NCBI RefSeq assembly: GCF_036997485.1
Contig: NZ_JAWLPU010000002.1
Coordinates: forward strand, 186,001 to 250,000
From: Brachyspira pilosicoli
GTDB taxonomy: Bacteria; Spirochaetota; Brachyspiria; Brachyspirales; Brachyspiraceae
Direction of reading: 5' to 3'
DNA length: 64,000 nt
Notes under the pieces: model-generated
What the model was told of the DNA's origin: nothing
What the model saw: only the letters and a program-made list of their open reading frames with translations
Databases searched by the model: none
Made by a program: the position numbers and the translations under genes
Part shown: piece after piece, positions 60,779-64,000 of the stretch
Layout of the letters: each line of letters opens with the position of its first letter
How positions within the stretch are numbered: position 1 is the first letter of the stretch

Positions 60779-62158
60779 TTATGAAACGCCAAGCATTTTT
60801 ATAGCTTCTGAAATATGGTCTATGCCTATAATCTTAACACCATCTATAGACTTGCTTAATTCTTTTACAGCTCTCTTTGAAATATAAACTTCTTTAAGAG
60901 AAAATTTCTTCATCTCTTTTATACGCCTTTCAATAAACCTTACAGGTCTCACCTCTCCCGAAAGCCCCAACTCTCCAATATAAGCCGTAGTTCTCTGAAT
61001 AGCTATGCCATACATACTTGACACTATAGCCATAGCAATAGAAATATCACTCGCAGTCTCCTTAACATTAAGACCATTTGCAATATTAATATATACATCT
61101 TGATTAGAAAGATTTATATGACATCTTTTTTCTAAAATAGCAATGATGATAAGAAGCCTATATTGGTCGTAACCTATAGTAAGCCTTCGAGGATAACCAA
61201 AAGCACTGCTTCCAACCAAAGCCTCTTGCTCCACACAAAATACCCTGCTACCCTCTATTACAGGAGTTATCACACTTCCAGCAAACACAGCTTCATTAAG
61301 AGAACGAGTAAAAACTTTTGAAGGGTCTTTTACTTCCATAAGCCCATTTCCTGCCATCTCAAATATTCCTACTTCATCAACCGCACCATAACGGTTTTTT
61401 ACAGCTCTTAATATTCTATATATACCCTTATCATCACCCTCAAAATATAACACACAGTCTACAATATGCTCTAATATTTTAGGTCCTGCTATAGTGCCTT
61501 CTTTTGTTATATGACCTACTAAAAATATTGTTATGTTTTTTAGTTTGGCAGTCTGCATCAATGCCCAAGCACAGTTTTTTATTTGTGCTGGTGAGCCTGC
61601 TATGCTGTTTGTAGATGGGCTGTATATTGTTTGAATGGAATCTATTATAGCAAGTGATGGAGGTTCATCTAAAAGAGTGTTTATTATATTGTCGCAATTT
61701 GACTCTGATGATATTAAAAAGTCAGAATCTTCTAATGAAAGCCTATCTGCTCTTAGTTTTATCTGCTCAAGAGATTCCTCACCTGTAAAATAATAAACTT
61801 TTTCTTTTTTGGCAATATTAGAAGCAACTTGTAAAAGGAGTGTTGACTTACCAATTCCTGGCTCTCCTCCTATAAGTATAACGCTGCCCGATACAATTCC
61901 GCCTCCTAATACTCTATTAAGTTCATCTATATTAGTTGATGTTCTTATATTATCAGAGGTTTTTATTTTTTTTATTGAAGTTAATTGTGCTTTGTCTGTA
62001 GAGAGAGTATTTTTTACTGTTTTTATTTTGCTTTCTTCCGGCTCAGTAAAAGGTTTTAAACTATTCCAAGAACCGCAGGAAGGGCATTTACCCATCCAAT
62101 TGATAGTGCTCTCCCCGCAATTTTCACAAACAAATACTGTATTAGTTTTCTTCGCCAT
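60779..62158 (-). CDS. radA: DNA repair protein RadA (Sms)
   Basis: A 459-residue RadA, which promotes branch migration in recombinational repair. It has an N-terminal C4 zinc finger (CENCG ... CPSCGSW, 10-30), a RecA-like ATPase with Walker A GGEPGIGKSTLLLQ (about 91-104), the RadA-specific KNRYG motif (KNRFG in most species) and a C-terminal Lon-like domain (about 300-459). ATG at 62158 gives the usual MAKKTNTVFVCENCG start; an in-frame TTG at 62173 is not needed. The start lies inside the last codons of the gldG-like gene (17-nt overlap), so translation is coupled. Confidence 0.94.
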   Translation of the reverse strand: MAKKTNTVFVCENCGESTINWMGKCPSCGSWNSLKPFTEPEESKIKTVKNTLSTDKAQLTSIKKIKTSDNIRTSTNIDELNRVLGGGIVSGSVILIGGEPGIGKSTLLLQVASNIAKKEKVYYFTGEESLEQIKLRADRLSLEDSDFLISSESNCDNIINTLLDEPPSLAIIDSIQTIYSPSTNSIAGSPAQIKNCAWALMQTAKLKNITIFLVGHITKEGTIAGPKILEHIVDCVLYFEGDDKGIYRILRAVKNRYGAVDEVGIFEMAGNGLMEVKDPSKVFTRSLNEAVFAGSVITPVIEGSRVFCVEQEALVGSSAFGYPRRLTIGYDQYRLLIIIAILEKRCHINLSNQDVYINIANGLNVKETASDISIAMAIVSSMYGIAIQRTTAYIGELGLSGEVRPVRFIERRIKEMKKFSLKEVYISKRAVKELSKSIDGVKIIGIDHISEAIKMLGVS

Positions 62159-64000
62159 TATTAAATTTCTCAAATATTTTCTTTCTTCTGTTTTTATCGC
62201 TACGCCATAACATCACACCAAATAATATAACAATCAAAGGAACAATTACTATATTAATAAATCTCACAGCCATCTTTATGCTTTCAGGCACTTGATAAGG
62301 AGGATTAAATATAGCTCCCTTTCTTCTTATATCCATAAGAGCAGTGTCCCCAACCATATAATCAATCATGTTCATTAAGAAAATTTTATTAGCATCAAAA
62401 GCACTATTTCTTGCCATATCAACAGAACCAACAACTATAACTCTTCCGCTTGTTGTGGAGTTTAATCTATTAACATTTGCTATATTAATATTTGTAGAGT
62501 TAATAGGAATATCTTTACCTTCAAAAGCACTAGTCATACTGCCCTGAGAAATTGCAGCTATAAGTCTTTTAGAAAGCAAATTACTGTCTTTCGGCATACC
62601 TCTCATAGATGAAGTTAAATCATTAGTTTCTACCCAACTCTTATCACTCGAATAAAATAATGGAGTAATTTTAGCATCGTTGCTGCTAATTAATATTTCA
62701 CTAGATAGGGGAGCAAGCATTAAATTAATACTTTTTGTTATATCAGCTTTTGAATTAATATTTTCAGGCATTATAAGAGGTATATAATATATTTTCTGTT
62801 CAGACATACCTTCTTGTAATTGTGCTCTATAAGCATTATCATCAAATATCATATTTGTAGCTAAAGAAAGTCCGTAACTTGGAAGTATTTCATTTAATCT
62901 ATTAGTAACAGGAGTTAAACGAGGTCCATACATCTGTGCATTAGGGTCATTTTCATCTATATGAGCCCCATTAAGCATAAATAATACGGGTTTACCGCTC
63001 ATTATAAATTGGTCTAACTTATATAATTCAGCATCACTAAAAGGAGTAAAACTCCCTAAAACAACTAAAGCGTCCATTGTGGAAGGAATATCTTGAGTAT
63101 CTAAATTTAAAGGCTGAAAATTATAATTAGCTTCAATTTCTGATGCATATCTGCTCGCACTTATATAAGCATCGTTAGGATTCCCGCCATATTGAACTGG
63201 TATATCTATAGTATTAGGTTCATTATGCCCTTCTATATAACCAATATTAGCTTTTAAACCAAGCATGCTGTCTATACCTTTAGAAATCTCATCTGTGATG
63301 CCTGCAAAATCCCCATATAATATTGAAGAAGTAGAAAGTTCTAATACATCATCACCATTTTCTAAAACTAAAGAAAAATATCCGTTTCCTTTTGGAACTA
63401 TAATAGCACCGTCATTATCTTTTATATCTTGCCATTCTAATTTTTTTATATTAAGTTTTTTTATTATATCTTCATTTTCCTGATTTGGACTAGACATATC
63501 AACATGAGTAAATACTACTTTATTCATTAAGTTTTTATTAGCCTCTGTTACAGCCTGCATTATGCTGTCTGGTATTAACTCTATTGCTCCAATAGGTAAA
63601 AGCTCATAAACTTCCGGAGAAGATATATAATAAACATTTAAATTATTTTCTAATCTGCTTAATTTATCATTTTTATCAATAAGTTTTCTTATAATTGTAT
63701 CAATATTATATTCTAAACCTTCAGTAGACCTTACAAAAGGTATAGACTCTATAGAATCACCATATATAAATGCTAAACCCATGTATGCTATTTTACTGCT
63801 TGTTTGGTCTTTTTCTAATACATTTATTTGAGTAGAAGTAATTCCGTATTGATTAGCCATTGTTGTATTTGTAGATGCATCTATTATTTCAAAGCTTATA
63901 TTTTTTCCTGCTGCTGATTTATATTCTGCAAATAAATCTTTTATATATTTTTCATAAGTAGAAAAAGGAGGCGGTAAATTGGGTGTTAAAAAAAACTTCA
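62142..64000 (-). CDS. gldG: GldG-like ABC-transporter auxiliary protein (5' end outside window)
   Basis: A protein of at least 618 residues; the frame is open to the right edge of the window, giving about 46 residues upstream of the first in-window Met (at 63860), with FLTPNLPPPFSTYEKYIKDL, a GldG/ABC-type uncharacterised transport motif. Further signatures are IGYIEGHNEPN, DALVVLGSFTPFSDAELYKLD and a C-terminal transmembrane helix (PESIKMAVRFINIVIVPLIVILFGVMLW) near the end. The GldG family works with GldA/GldF ABC components; the rest of the operon presumably lies to the right. It overlaps radA by 17 nt. Confidence 0.85.
   Translation of the reverse strand, partial: KFFLTPNLPPPFSTYEKYIKDLFAEYKSAAGKNISFEIIDASTNTTMANQYGITSTQINVLEKDQTSSKIAYMGLAFIYGDSIESIPFVRSTEGLEYNIDTIIRKLIDKNDKLSRLENNLNVYYISSPEVYELLPIGAIELIPDSIMQAVTEANKNLMNKVVFTHVDMSSPNQENEDIIKKLNIKKLEWQDIKDNDGAIIVPKGNGYFSLVLENGDDVLELSTSSILYGDFAGITDEISKGIDSMLGLKANIGYIEGHNEPNTIDIPVQYGGNPNDAYISASRYASEIEANYNFQPLNLDTQDIPSTMDALVVLGSFTPFSDAELYKLDQFIMSGKPVLFMLNGAHIDENDPNAQMYGPRLTPVTNRLNEILPSYGLSLATNMIFDDNAYRAQLQEGMSEQKIYYIPLIMPENINSKADITKSINLMLAPLSSEILISSNDAKITPLFYSSDKSWVETNDLTSSMRGMPKDSNLLSKRLIAAISQGSMTSAFEGKDIPINSTNINIANVNRLNSTTSGRVIVVGSVDMARNSAFDANKIFLMNMIDYMVGDTALMDIRRKGAIFNPPYQVPESIKMAVRFINIVIVPLIVILFGVMLWRSDKNRRKKIFEKFNNGEEN

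Noticed and set aside
1-64000. CRISPR arrays, prophage or gene-transfer-agent genes, insertion sequences, rRNA operons, parS or dif sites
   Set aside because: Looked for by eye on both strands; no regularly spaced repeats, capsid or terminase genes, transposases, rRNA, or parS/dif consensus were seen. Absence by eye is not proof.

Overview
The window looks like a piece of a Brachyspira-type spirochaete chromosome. The evidence is very low G+C, periplasmic-flagellum genes (flgL, fliW, csrA, fliD), many outer-membrane or lipoprotein genes, and anaerobic gut metabolism (Na+-pumping oxaloacetate decarboxylase, [FeFe] hydrogenase, alanine dehydrogenase, phosphate acetyltransferase, mucin-type fucosidase). 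The genus is inferred from gene content and style; no database was searched.

Layout. 1-2602: a partial zinc-ribbon gene (minus), then flgL-fliW-csrA behind a sigma-28-like promoter. 2606-7038: murI (minus) facing the oadGAB Na+-pump operon. 7237-9383: a DUF1385 membrane protein and an unknown anchored protein. 9445-13907: a group-B-like [FeFe] hydrogenase, ald, and an M81/MlrC-like protein. 14180-19923: a sugar locus with a solute-binding lipoprotein, a GH29 alpha-L-fucosidase and, on the other strand, a second binding lipoprotein with two CUT1 permeases but no ATPase. 19924-20794: a gene-poor gap holding a 224-bp element bounded by perfect 21-bp inverted repeats. 20795-26545: two putative beta-barrel proteins, mgtE, a large ankyrin protein and an EamA transporter. 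26542-31243: fliD, an XRE regulator with a RadC-like protein, and a lipoprotein. 31641-31713: tRNA-Asn(GUU). 31786-39772: a SpoIIE-type phosphatase, a DUF486 protein, a catalytically degenerate MurB-like protein joined to murC, rfaE2, sanA-gltS, a tiny lipoprotein and a DUF368 (undecaprenyl-phosphate translocase family) protein. 40010-47261: an RND transporter, a Xer recombinase, an MgtC-like protein, an exported ankyrin protein and an MscS channel. 47264-52059: a chemoreceptor and a parA-parB-DUF4384 operon. 52256-55831: acylphosphatase, an eight-LysM/degenerate-LytM protein (NlpD-like) and pta. 55909-64000: an SH3-like lipoprotein, ptsI, mtnN, RNase P RNA, a GC-rich repeat cluster, radA and a partial gldG-like gene.

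How the genes fit together. Several modules concern the envelope: MurI, MurC with its MurB-like partner, SanA, DUF368, and the LysM/LytM protein. FlgL/FliW/CsrA forms the known flagellar checkpoint, with FliD elsewhere in the window. Central metabolism combines oxaloacetate decarboxylation with sodium export, a sodium-dependent glutamate transporter, PtsI and acetyl-phosphate production. Most intergenic regions carry near-consensus sigma-70 promoters (TTGACA-like, 16-17 nt, TATAAT-like), and convergent genes often share bidirectional terminators.

The most unusual signals are: (1) the 21-bp inverted-repeat element at 20361-20584, a candidate invertible switch or MITE; (2) the MurB-like protein that has lost its FAD and catalytic motifs while staying attached to murC; (3) a modular GC-rich intergenic repeat with copies near 373, 60548 and 60669 and a decayed relative near 20085; (4) an excellent sigma-28 promoter in front of the flagellar checkpoint operon.
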